Assembly (NCBI GenBank): GCA_964397085.1
Contig: CAYNHH010000010.1
Location: 1 to 25,980, forward strand
DNA length: 25,980 bases
Source: CAILAD01 sp964397085
GTDB lineage: Bacteria; Patescibacteriota; Saccharimonadia; CAILAD01; BJGX01
Reading direction: 5' to 3'
Shown in pieces: positions 1 through 7,129 of this stretch; the first letter of the stretch is position 1; the number at the start of each line of letters is the position of its first letter. A model generated the notes under the pieces. The model saw nothing but the letters and a program-made list of their open reading frames with translations. It had not been told where the DNA came from and did no database searches. The translations under genes were made by a program, and so were the position numbers.

Positions 1-152
1 ATTATAACCAGGGCAGCTGAGATAATTGCAGCTTTGCTAGAAGCGCCAATTGCTATACCTGCCAGTGCTCCAGTTGTAGATACCAGACTGTCTTCGACGC
101 CAAAGAATCCACTGTGTAAATAGTCGGCCGCAATTCGTTTTCTGTGTCTCAT
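1..152 (-). CDS. VIT1/CCC1-family iron/manganese transporter, N-terminal part (cut by window edge)
   Basis: Only the first 50 codons are inside the window. The ATG is at 152-150 and the frame stays open to base 1. The peptide begins MRHRKRIAADY and continues with HSGFFGVEDSLVSTTGALAG, which resembles the first-helix signature of VIT1/CCC1 proteins (a G-x-x-D-G/S-L-V-S-T-x-G pattern). Family members are membrane transporters that move Fe2+ or Mn2+ out of the cytoplasm, or bacterial relatives of unproven substrate. A Gly/Ala-rich hydrophobic helix follows. No Shine-Dalgarno precedes the ATG, but a TATACT hexamer lies 7 nt upstream, so the transcript could be nearly leaderless. The gene is divergent from mraZ. 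The family call rests on 50 residues. Confidence 0.6.
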   Translation of the reverse strand, partial: MRHRKRIAADYLHSGFFGVEDSLVSTTGALAGIAIGASSKAAIISAALVI

Positions 153-284
153 GTATATAAGTATATCAACAATGTGCTATTTGAAGCATAAGTGATTTCG
201 TACTGTGTTCGTAGAATGTCATATTTTGCCTTAACAAAAGCAAAACAAATAGATGAATATACATACATTTATTATTCAAAGTAG

Positions 285-339
285 TTTACAGTGGGTAATC
301 AATTGGTATATACTGGTGTTAGTGGGTAACAGTGGGTAA
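285..339 (+). promoter_or_regulatory. mraZ promoter overlapped by an array of MraZ boxes
   Basis: Three copies of GTGGGTAA begin at 291, 322 and 332. Two weaker TGGT copies (304 and 314) lie between them. The T after the GG falls at 296, 307, 317, 327 and 337, a spacing of 11, 10, 10 and 10 bp, so all boxes lie on one face of the helix. MraZ of E. coli is known to bind TGGGN direct repeats with 5-nt spacers, a 10-bp period. A plausible promoter (TTTACA at 285-290, TATACT at 309-314, 18-bp spacer) lies within the array, so bound MraZ would occlude RNA polymerase. This suggests autorepression of the division cluster. The match to the boxes is seen; the repression is inferred. Confidence 0.75.
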
Positions 340-371
340 GAAGAAAGTCTAAAGAGAACATAAGCAAAACA

Positions 372-722
372 ATGGATTACTTCGAAAGAAAACTAGACGA
401 CAAGAACCGACTGACAATTCCTACGCAACTTAGAAAAGAATTTGGGCAAAACGTAGTTATCACCCCTGGCTTTAAGAATTACATCCACATTTATCCTGAA
501 TCAGTTTGGAATAAAGAGATGGAAAAAGCCTTGCAGGGCGATATACTTGACGAAGCAACCGCTGATCTCAATGTACGCTTTAGGGCTGGCAAAACAATTG
601 CTGGGCTGGATAGCAAACAGGGAAGAATCACATTAGAAGCTCATCACATGACACTGCTCAATGGCAAAAAAGACGTTATTGCCGTTAGAGCTGGAAAATA
701 CTTTCGCATCAGCGCTAAGTAG
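372..722 (+). CDS. mraZ: Transcriptional regulator MraZ
   Basis: 116 residues with two SpoVT-AbrB-like half domains. The first begins at the N-terminus and carries the DxxxR signature as DDKNRLTIP (about residues 9-17). The second carries DSKQGRITLE (about 80-89), one residue longer than the usual D-x-x-x-R. MraZ forms ring-shaped oligomers that bind tandem TGGG repeats upstream of its own gene and repress the dcw operon; in some bacteria it is linked to the methyltransferase encoded next door (rsmH). The protein is shorter than the usual 140-150 residues and lacks the common C-terminal tail. A box array lies 33 bp upstream. It is the first gene of the plus-strand division cluster. Identification is secure from motifs plus context. 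Confidence 0.93.
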   Translation: MDYFERKLDDKNRLTIPTQLRKEFGQNVVITPGFKNYIHIYPESVWNKEMEKALQGDILDEATADLNVRFRAGKTIAGLDSKQGRITLEAHHMTLLNGKKDVIAVRAGKYFRISAK

Positions 723-1015
723 GGCACAGCAGTCCATTTGATGGTCTTTTATAAGACAAATGCTCTTTAAAAACTAAAACAAACACAAAAATCAAAGTTA
801 ACTATTTGGCAGTCAGTGAGCGTTCCTGGAGGGTGACGCTTAAAACAATACTCTAGTACGTACATGCAACACAAAACTCCACCTCACAAACTATCTCAAC
901 TCTACAAGGACTTATTTAATAGGTCCTTGCCACACTTAACTGCCCAAACTCTGGGTAGTTTACAAAAAAACAAAAATAAAAACACACAGCTGGCTGCTGA
1001 ATAGGTAACCTTGAC
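723..1015 (+). other. mraZ-rsmH spacer with hairpins and an A-rich tract
   Basis: No gene is visible in these 293 bases. Three hairpins can be drawn: AGCGT (819-823) with ACGCT (836-840), enclosing a GGAGGG motif; an 8-bp stem at 906-928 built on AAGGAC/GTCCTT with one G-T pair; and a 9-bp stem at 938-960 (AACTGCCCA with TGGGTAGTT, one G-T pair, loop AACTC). None is followed by a T-run, so they are not simple intrinsic terminators. An A-rich tract with C and T interruptions (about 961-986) follows the last hairpin and leads into rsmH. The stretch may be an attenuating or stabilising 5' leader for rsmH; that is inference. Confidence 0.4.
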
Positions 1016-1915
1016 ATGAAAAGACACACACCAGTTTTATTAGAGAATGTGATCGAATTGTTGAAACCACAGAAAGGTGAGAGATTTGCTGATCTGACTG
1101 CCGGATTTGGTGGTCACAGCGAAATATTGCTTGATATGGTTGGAGATACTGGCCACGGTTATTTGTTTGACAAAGATCGTGAGGCAATTCTTGCATTACA
1201 GACAAAGTTTAAATCGCACGACAACGTGACAATTACACAAGCAGATTTTGGTACTATCGATTGGCAAGAAGAAATGCCAAAAGTAGATATGATTCTTGCA
1301 GACATTGGAGTGAGCTCTCCGCAGATAGATAATGCCGAAAGAGGCTTTAGTTTTATGCAAGATGGCCCGCTCGATATGCGCATGAATCAAGACCAAATCC
1401 TTACAGCGTATGACATAGTGAATACCTACCCGCAAGCAGATCTGGCTGATATTTTGTATCAGTACGGAGAAGAGCGGCAGAGTAGGCGTATTGCACGCAA
1501 GATTGTTGAGTCACGCAGACTCGAGCCCATTCGCACCACAACACAACTCGCAGACATAATCTCTCATGAGACTGGTAAATCTGGAAAAATTCATCCTGCT
1601 ACCAAGAGTTTTCAAGCCTTAAGAATAGCTGTCAACAATGAGCTAGACTCATTAAAGTCAGCTCTAAGTGAAATGCCAACAAGTCTCTTGCCAGGGGGCA
1701 GAATAGCTATTATTAGCTTTCATTCTCTCGAAGATAGGCTCGTGAAGCAAGCATTCAAGGCACTTTGTACACCGCAAAAAGATGAATTTGGACAGATTGT
1801 GTCTAGCGCAGAATTTACCCCGGTTACCAAAAAGCCAATTACTGGCACCAACTTTGATAAAACCAATCCACGTGCTCGAAGTGCCAAACTTAGAGTCGTC
1901 GAGAAAATTAAATAA
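1016..1915 (+). CDS. rsmH: 16S rRNA (cytosine(1402)-N(4))-methyltransferase RsmH (MraW)
   Basis: 299 residues, normal family length. The SAM-binding segment FADLTAGFGGHSE lies near residues 23-35. The family motifs GFSFMQDGPLDMRM (about 110-123) and ISFHSLEDRLVKQAF (about 233-247) are intact. The C-terminus ends in the typical NPRARSAKLRVVEK tail. RsmH methylates N4 of C1402 in the 16S decoding centre and is commonly the second dcw gene, as here. The ATG at 1016 matches the usual N-terminus (RHTPVLLENVIELL). There is no good Shine-Dalgarno; an A-rich leader precedes it. The gene is followed 24 bases later by a micro-ORF whose product echoes the RsmH tail. Confidence 0.97.
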   Translation: MKRHTPVLLENVIELLKPQKGERFADLTAGFGGHSEILLDMVGDTGHGYLFDKDREAILALQTKFKSHDNVTITQADFGTIDWQEEMPKVDMILADIGVSSPQIDNAERGFSFMQDGPLDMRMNQDQILTAYDIVNTYPQADLADILYQYGEERQSRRIARKIVESRRLEPIRTTTQLADIISHETGKSGKIHPATKSFQALRIAVNNELDSLKSALSEMPTSLLPGGRIAIISFHSLEDRLVKQAFKALCTPQKDEFGQIVSSAEFTPVTKKPITGTNFDKTNPRARSAKLRVVEKIK

Positions 1916-1939
1916 TACAAAAATAAAAAGGAGGCTCAA

Positions 1940-2011
1940 ATGACCTTAGTCATCAAAAACGAAAGCCCACGTGCCCGCAAGCTAAAAGTACGTGTTATAA
2001 CTGTTCAATAA
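1940..2011 (+). CDS. 23-codon micro-ORF with strong SD, product similar to the RsmH C-terminus
   Basis: ATG 1940 to TAA 2009-2011, preceded by an excellent Shine-Dalgarno (AAAAAGGAGG, 1925-1934) at 5-nt spacing, one of the best in the window. The peptide has 23 residues and is basic; its core is ESPRARKLKVRVI. Aligned with the end of RsmH (NPRARSAKLRVV), 7 of 11 residues from the shared proline onward are identical and the rest are mostly conservative. The codons differ at many positions after the first 11 bases, so this is not a recent duplication. It lies between rsmH and ftsL and is probably co-transcribed. It could be a translated coupling or leader peptide, or a small rRNA-binding peptide; the function is unknown. 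Translation is supported by the SD, not proven. Confidence 0.55.
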   Translation: MTLVIKNESPRARKLKVRVITVQ

Positions 2012-2047
2012 TTACAATACGTAGTTATTCAAGCTTGTAAAACTAGT

Positions 2048-2094
2048 AAAAACAAAAATAAAAACAAAAATAAAAATTTCAATACAAAAAGGAG
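2048..2094 (+). promoter_or_regulatory. A-rich repeated leader and SD of the ftsL-like gene
   Basis: The 5' leader consists of tandem copies of ACAAAAATAAAA-type sequence and ends in AAAAAGGAGA (SD, ending at 2094), 8 nt before the ATG. The same ACAAAAATAAAA word occurs before rsmH (about 967-980) and before the micro-ORF (about 1916-1928). Such unstructured A-rich leaders can serve as ribosome stand-by or S1-binding sites; that role is inferred here. Confidence 0.45.
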
Positions 2095-2102
2095 ACAACA
2101 TA

Positions 2103-2429
2103 ATGACAGCAGCCACCGCATCTATGCGTCGCAACCAAAACATTACCCGTAACAAATTGGCATTCCAAACAGGTCCAATTTCAGTTGGAGTGATGCTACT
2201 TGGGCTAGTCATTCTTCTTTCGCTTTTATACCTCAATCAGATCACCAAAACATCAGTTTTTAATTATAAAATTTCAAATTTACAAAATAAGCAGTCTACT
2301 CTCGAAACTGAAAAGCAGAAACTTCAAATTGAAGCAGCTCGAGTACAGTCATTGGCTCAAACTAAAGCTAACGCTGTTAATGGTGGACTCGTAAAGACCG
2401 ACACAGTCTCGTTTGCTACGGCGCGCTAG
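2103..2429 (+). CDS. ftsL: FtsL/DivIC-like division protein
   Basis: 108 residues, bitopic. The N-terminal 24 residues are basic and cytoplasmic. One strongly hydrophobic segment follows (about 25-45, ISVGVMLLGLVILLSLLYL), then a heptad-like stretch rich in K, Q, E and L (about 54-90). This is the FtsL/FtsB/DivIC architecture: a single helix and a periplasmic coiled coil that links FtsQ to FtsW-FtsI. Sequence conservation in the family is low, so the call depends on architecture and on the position directly before ftsI. The Shine-Dalgarno AAAAAGGAG ends 8-9 nt before the ATG. The stop codon is one base from the ATG of ftsI, which indicates translational coupling. Confidence 0.72.
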   Translation: MTAATASMRRNQNITRNKLAFQTGPISVGVMLLGLVILLSLLYLNQITKTSVFNYKISNLQNKQSTLETEKQKLQIEAARVQSLAQTKANAVNGGLVKTDTVSFATAR

Positions 2430-2430
2430 T

Positions 2431-3909
2431 ATGCAAACTCACTTTCATGCTCGCTGGCGTCTTTATGCGCTCACCACGGCATTTGCCATATTGTGGTGTG
2501 TAGCAATAGGGCGGCTTTTTTATGTACAAGCAATAAAGGGCGGACAATATGCGTCAAAGGCTGCTACTCAGCAGTCTCGCAAGTTTGAGATACCGGCCCA
2601 GCGAGGCCTTGTATACCTACAGGAATCAAACGGACTGTATCCAGTTGCACTCAATACAGAAGTGTATAGCTTGGCCGTCGATCCAAAGTTTGTAAAAGAC
2701 GAACAAAAGACATCAAGTAGTCTGTCTGAAGTACTTGGCATGCCACCACAAGAATTAAAAAACAAGATAGCTACCAAAAGTCGATATGTTGAAATTAGTA
2801 AAGCCGTGACTGCTGAAAAAGCCGACCAAATAAAAAAACTTGCATTATCAGGTGTAATTTTACAAAANNNNNNNNNNNNNNNNNNNNNNNNNNNNNNNNN
2901 NNNNNNNNNNNNNNNNNNNNNNNNNNNNNNNNNNNNNNNNNNNNNNNNNNNNNNNNNNNNNNNNNNNCCTACCTATGATTCAAATGACTTTAGGTCGGTT
3001 AAAGATTATGCACTATTTTCGAATCGCTCTGTATCAGGGTTGTTTGAACCAGGGAGTGGGTTTAAGGCAATAACAATGGCCGCGGGGCTCAATACTGGCA
3101 AAGTCACACCAGAGACTAAGTATGATGATACCGGTGAAGTAACTGTGAGCGGTAAAACCATCAGAAATGCTGATAATCACAAGTTTGGTATTCAAAATAT
3201 GACAGATGTTATTCAAAAATCACTCAATACTGGTATGGTCTTTGTGTTAGAGCAGCTGGGTACCAATCCAAAGCTTATCACACTTGCTGGTAAACAAGTA
3301 TTGCGTGAGTACATAGAGAAATTTGGATTTGGTAAAGTAACTGGTATTGAGCAGGCTGGAGAAATAAGCAGTAAGATCAAGCCTGCCAACACCTATGACA
3401 TTGATTACGCAAATATGAGCTTTGGGCAGGGAATATCAGTCAATTCCATTCAGCTACTCGCAGCCGTTGGAGCAATTGCCAATAAGGGTACACTAGTAAA
3501 GCCCACAATTCTTGCTGGTGAAGTAAATAGTAACCAGGAAATTATTCCAAACAAGCCTGTCGAGGTTCGCTCAGTAGTGAGTCCTACTGCTGCAGCACAA
3601 ACGACCCAAATGATGACACAGGTAGTAGAGAAGGGCTCCGGCTATCTTACTCGAATGAAAGGATACAAAATAGCTGGTAAGACCGGTACAGCTCAGGTAC
3701 CACGACCAGATGGCAAGGGGTATGAGGATAATAAGAACATAGGTAGTTTTGTAGGCTTTGCTCCAGCAGATGATCCAAAGTTTGTGATGCTTGTAAGAAT
3801 TGACTATCCTAAGGTTGATGGATTTGCTGAGAAAACTGCCGTGCCGGCATTTGCCACAGTAGCCAAAGAGCTTTTCCGGTACTATCAGGTGCCACCGAGT
3901 GGGAATTAA
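2431..3909 (+). CDS. ftsI: Septal peptidoglycan transpeptidase FtsI (PBP3), interrupted by an assembly gap
   Basis: Class B penicillin-binding protein. A short cytoplasmic tail is followed by one membrane segment (LYALTTAFAILWCVAIGRLF, about 12-31), then FEIPAQRGLVY, typical of the start of the PBP dimerisation domain. All three transpeptidase motifs lie after the gap: EPGSGFK (active Ser in SxxK), SLN (SxN) and AGKTGTAQ (KTG). It crosslinks septal peptidoglycan together with FtsW. The ATG at 2431 is one base after the ftsL stop; an in-frame TTG at 2413 would overlap ftsL and is less likely. The 100 N at 2868-2967 remove the region from about residue 146 up to the PTYDSND motif. In relatives this stretch is well over 34 residues, so the real protein is probably near 570-600 residues. 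Confidence 0.93.
   Translation: MQTHFHARWRLYALTTAFAILWCVAIGRLFYVQAIKGGQYASKAATQQSRKFEIPAQRGLVYLQESNGLYPVALNTEVYSLAVDPKFVKDEQKTSSSLSEVLGMPPQELKNKIATKSRYVEISKAVTAEKADQIKKLALSGVILQXXXXXXXXXXXXXXXXXXXXXXXXXXXXXXXXXXPTYDSNDFRSVKDYALFSNRSVSGLFEPGSGFKAITMAAGLNTGKVTPETKYDDTGEVTVSGKTIRNADNHKFGIQNMTDVIQKSLNTGMVFVLEQLGTNPKLITLAGKQVLREYIEKFGFGKVTGIEQAGEISSKIKPANTYDIDYANMSFGQGISVNSIQLLAAVGAIANKGTLVKPTILAGEVNSNQEIIPNKPVEVRSVVSPTAAAQTTQMMTQVVEKGSGYLTRMKGYKIAGKTGTAQVPRPDGKGYEDNKNIGSFVGFAPADDPKFVMLVRIDYPKVDGFAEKTAVPAFATVAKELFRYYQVPPSGN
2868..2967. other. Assembly gap (100 N placeholder) inside ftsI
   Basis: Exactly 100 N, the same length as the other two gaps, so it is a default value and not a measured size. 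The flanks share no sequence. The reading frame happens to stay open through the N run, but this carries no weight. Comparison with FtsI architecture (the missing part spans the rest of the dimerisation domain up to the segment before SxxK) suggests several hundred missing bases. Confidence 0.9.
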
Positions 3910-3940
3910 CCAATAAATTTGATAGAATAGATACATAACT

Positions 3941-4815
3941 ATGTTCGAAACCACCCTTACAGTCCAGATGTCACATATTTTACTCCAAGGCTTTATAAGT
4001 TTTGTTTTGGCTATGGCCCTTACACCCGTCTATACCCGCTATGCGTTCAAGCTCAAGCTGTGGAAACAACAGAGAGAAACCACCACTACTGGTGAAAAAG
4101 CCCCGGTATTCCGCAAGCTACATGCAGCCAAGTTCAAGCGCAATATCCCTACCATGGCAGGTATAATTGCTATTGTAGCAGTTAGTGTCACNNNNNNNNN
4201 NNNNNNNNNNNNNNNNNNNNNNNNNNNNNNNNNNNNNNNNNNNNNNNNNNNNNNNNNNNNNNNNNNNNNNNNNNNNNNNNNNNNNNNNNNNGGCTCTATG
4301 TACCACTATTTGTATTGGTAGTTGTAGCAACCGCAAATGCCGTCAACATAGCTGATGGCCTTGATGGTCTTGCAGGTGGCTTACTGGCCAGTGCATTTAG
4401 TGCCTTTGGGGTAATTGCATTTGCACAAGGCAATTTTGGCATAGCTGGTTTTTGTCTAGCAATGGTTGGTGCAGTCCTGGCCTATACATGGTTTAATATT
4501 TTCCCGGCTCGATTCTTCATGGGTGATACAGGCTCATTTGCCTTTGGTACTGCACTGGGTGTTGTGGCGATGCTGACTAATTCAGTATTTGTTTTGCCTG
4601 TCGTAGCGGCGGTTTTTGTAGTAGAAGCAGGCTCAAGTGTACTCCAGATATTTTCCAAAAAAGTCTTTCACCGTAAAATATTTCTTTCAGCACCCCTACA
4701 CCATCATCTGGAAGCAATTGGTTGGCCTGAAACAAAAGTCACTATGCGGCTTTGGATAATTGGTGCTATAAGTGCTAGTCTTGGCATGCTACTAGGATTA
4801 ATCACTCGCGGATAA
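3941..4815 (+). CDS. mraY: Phospho-N-acetylmuramoyl-pentapeptide transferase MraY, split by an assembly gap
   Basis: Polytopic enzyme that joins UDP-MurNAc-pentapeptide to undecaprenyl phosphate to form lipid I. Before the gap are a first membrane helix and KFKRNIPTMAG, the counterpart of the family's GTPTMGG (the first and last glycines are changed). After the gap are NAVNIADGLDGLAGG, FFMGDTGSFAFG and LHHHLEAIGWPE, all core MraY motifs. The parts are in different frames only because the gap is an arbitrary 100 N; no true frameshift is implied. About 83 plus 173 residues are visible against roughly 350 normally, so about 90-100 residues are hidden, including the DD catalytic region. There is no SD; a TGATAGAAT extended -10 (3920-3928) lies 12 nt upstream. 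ftsW follows after 15 bases. Confidence 0.95.
4192..4291. other. Assembly gap (100 N placeholder) inside mraY
   Basis: Exactly 100 N. The mraY frame before the gap (frame of 3941) and after it (codons phased on 4294) disagree if 100 is taken literally. This shows the length is not real. Likely true length is nearer 250-300 bases, judged from the missing residues. Confidence 0.9.
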
Positions 4816-4830
4816 CTGCTTAATCTCATT

Positions 4831-6066
4831 ATGAACCCCCCTAGAAAAAAACCATCTACGTTTGCTATCGCACATAGGCCAGACTATTTTCTAGCCATAC
4901 TCGTGCTGGTCCTTATTGCTATTGGGCTGATAATGATCTACTCAACTGGCTGGATCACCGTACTCAAGCAGACTGGTGGCAGCAGTGATGCAAACAGCTT
5001 TTTTTACAAGCAACTCGTTAGCTTTGGACTGGGCATTGTCTGTTGGTTTTTTGCGAGCAGAGTAAGATATACATTTTGGCAAAAGTATGCAAGTGTATTC
5101 TTTTATGGCTCACTACTTATGATGTTTTTGGTATTAGTACCTGGCATAGCTGTAAAAACCAACGGTGCATCACGATGGATAGACATTGGACCAATCAATT
5201 TTCAACCAATAGAGTTTTTCAAGCTAGGATTGATACTTTTTGTTGCAGCTTGGATAGAAAAAAATCGTGAGAATCTCAATAAACCACTTGAAGGCCTACT
5301 TCCAATAATGGGTGTACTTGTACTATCAGTTGGTCTAGCGGTAATTCTACAAAAAGATATGGGCTCGGCATCGGTGCTTACTGTAGCAGTGCTGAGTATG
5401 TATTTCGTCTCTGGGGTACCAATTAGAATGTTTGGTACAGCTGTAGGAGTGATTATCCTTGGTGGTATCGCCCTAGTAGCTTCATCGCGCTATAGACTTG
5501 CACGGTATATTACATTTTTAAATAATTCAGACGATCCAACAGGCGCGGGGTATCACATTAATCAGGCATTAATTGCCTTGGGATCAGGCGGATTATTTGG
5601 CAGAGGGCTGGGTAAGAGCTTGCAAGCATATGGCTATCTACCAGAGGCTACTAATGACTCGATATTTGCGATTATCGGTGAAGAGTTTGGTTTTGTGGGT
5701 TGCTCAGTAATAATTGGAATATTTTTCGCGCTACTATGGCGAGGGTACAGGATAATTCGAGATGCTCCAGACAACTACGCCAAGTTGGTGGCGACCGGCA
5801 TAGTAGCCTGGATAGGCTTTCAAGCATTCTTTAATATTGCCGCTATGCTTGGTATAATACCCCTAACGGGCATTACTTTACCATTTATTAGCTATGGTGG
5901 CACCAGCATAGTTGCACTATTAATTGCCATTGGTATTTTGCAAAATATTTCACGCTACACGAAAGGAGAAGAGCTAGATGAAAATCGCGGTTTGCGGCGG
6001 CGGAACAGCCGGACACATTACACCAGTACTGGCAGTAATCGACGCCCTACGGGCACTACAGCCTAA
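4831..6066 (+). CDS. ftsW: Septal peptidoglycan glycosyltransferase FtsW (SEDS family)
   Basis: 411 residues with about ten hydrophobic helices, SEDS family. Visible motifs: TNGASRWIDIGPINFQPIEF (about 110-129), QKDMGSASVLT, and the loop GYLPEATNDSIFAIIGEEFG holding the conserved catalytic Asp of SEDS polymerases. The final helix carries PFISYGGTS. FtsW polymerises lipid II at the septum with FtsI. FtsW is preferred over RodA from its place in the dcw cluster. The C-terminal 29 residues, rich in Arg, Thr and Ser, are encoded entirely within the start of murG, an unusually long 89-nt overlap. No convincing SD precedes the ATG. The SD of murG (AAAGGAG, 5962-5968) lies inside this gene. Confidence 0.95.
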   Translation: MNPPRKKPSTFAIAHRPDYFLAILVLVLIAIGLIMIYSTGWITVLKQTGGSSDANSFFYKQLVSFGLGIVCWFFASRVRYTFWQKYASVFFYGSLLMMFLVLVPGIAVKTNGASRWIDIGPINFQPIEFFKLGLILFVAAWIEKNRENLNKPLEGLLPIMGVLVLSVGLAVILQKDMGSASVLTVAVLSMYFVSGVPIRMFGTAVGVIILGGIALVASSRYRLARYITFLNNSDDPTGAGYHINQALIALGSGGLFGRGLGKSLQAYGYLPEATNDSIFAIIGEEFGFVGCSVIIGIFFALLWRGYRIIRDAPDNYAKLVATGIVAWIGFQAFFNIAAMLGIIPLTGITLPFISYGGTSIVALLIAIGILQNISRYTKGEELDENRGLRRRNSRTHYTSTGSNRRPTGTTA

Positions 6067-7129
6067 TACAGAGATTCTCTATATTGGCTCAGGAAGTAGC
6101 ATTGAGAGAAAACTCGTTGCAGACTATGGTCTTGAGTATAAGATAATTTCGGCCGGTAAGTTTCGTCGCTACAGACGGGGATGGAAAAAGGAACTTACCG
6201 ATATCCAGACCAACCGAAAGAATGCTGCTGATCTCGTAAGATTTAGTAAAGGTTATCTGCAGGCCAAGAAAATCTTGAAGCAGTTTAAACCAGACATTGT
6301 ATTTACTAAAGGCGGCTATGTCACTGTTCCTATTGGTCTTGCAGCCAGTAAACTGCATATTCCACTGGTAATACACGATTCTGATGTAGTATTTGGTGTA
6401 GCCAACCGTATTTTATCCAAGCGTGCTCAAAAAATTGCTACTGGTTTTCCGGCTGAGGCCTTTAGTGATAATCCTGATAATAATAAGATTGTATTTACCG
6501 GTAATCCTGTAAGAAAAGAACTTCTTTCGGCCAATCCACAAAAAGCCAAGACTACCTTTGGTTTTACCAACAAAAAACCGGTTGTGTTTATATTTGGAGG
6601 TTCACAAGGAGCAGAAGCAATCAATGAAGTCGTATTTAATGGTCTTGAGTTGATTGTAAAAAACTATAATGTAATTCATCAGACGGGTGCACAAGGAATA
6701 GAGCAGGCCAGGGTTGCAGCTCATCGTCTTGACTCGGCCCTCGCAAACAATTATCGACCGTATGACTTTTTGCACACCGAGATGTCTGATGCACTTTTTC
6801 TTGCCGATATCACGGTAATTCGCCCTAGTGCAAGCTCTATTGCAGAGGTCGCCGCACATTCAAAGCCTACCATACTTATACCCGGCCCATATTCAGCGAA
6901 CAATCATCAGCAAAAAAATGCTGAATTTTTAGAAAGAATGGGGGCAGCTCGAGTACTCAATCAAAAAGATCTCACAGCTATTAGATTGTGTTCTGAGATA
7001 GATAAAATCGTTACAACCGATGCAGCCAAAAAATATTTACAGAGCACTATTCATGAATTTTGGGTATCTGATGCAGCTACAAGGATTGCAAAAGTTATAC
7101 TGCAAGCTCAGAAGAGTAACGAGCAATGA
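5978..7129 (+). CDS. murG: UDP-GlcNAc:lipid I N-acetylglucosaminyltransferase MurG
   Basis: 383 residues, GT-B fold, GT28. It adds GlcNAc to lipid I on the cytoplasmic face, giving lipid II for FtsW. The N-terminal acceptor loop is GGGTAGHITP (7-16). The C-terminal donor domain has FGGSQGAEAINE (206-217), RPSASSIAEVAA (282-293) and HQQKNAEF (310-317). The usual HEQN stretch is HDSD here (134-137) and the usual RAGA is RPSA, so some active-site surroundings differ from E. coli. The start is fixed by AAAGGAG 9 nt upstream and by the family N-terminus. It overlaps ftsW by 89 nt and ftsQ by 4 nt (ATGA). Confidence 0.95.
   Translation: MKIAVCGGGTAGHITPVLAVIDALRALQPNTEILYIGSGSSIERKLVADYGLEYKIISAGKFRRYRRGWKKELTDIQTNRKNAADLVRFSKGYLQAKKILKQFKPDIVFTKGGYVTVPIGLAASKLHIPLVIHDSDVVFGVANRILSKRAQKIATGFPAEAFSDNPDNNKIVFTGNPVRKELLSANPQKAKTTFGFTNKKPVVFIFGGSQGAEAINEVVFNGLELIVKNYNVIHQTGAQGIEQARVAAHRLDSALANNYRPYDFLHTEMSDALFLADITVIRPSASSIAEVAAHSKPTILIPGPYSANNHQQKNAEFLERMGAARVLNQKDLTAIRLCSEIDKIVTTDAAKKYLQSTIHEFWVSDAATRIAKVILQAQKSNEQ

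Noticed and set aside
2413..2430. TTG start for ftsI overlapping ftsL
   Set aside because: ATG 2431, one base after the ftsL stop, gives the normal FtsI N-terminus.
3941..4815. Frameshifted mraY pseudogene
   Set aside because: The frame change coincides with an arbitrary 100-N gap, and all motifs on both sides are intact.
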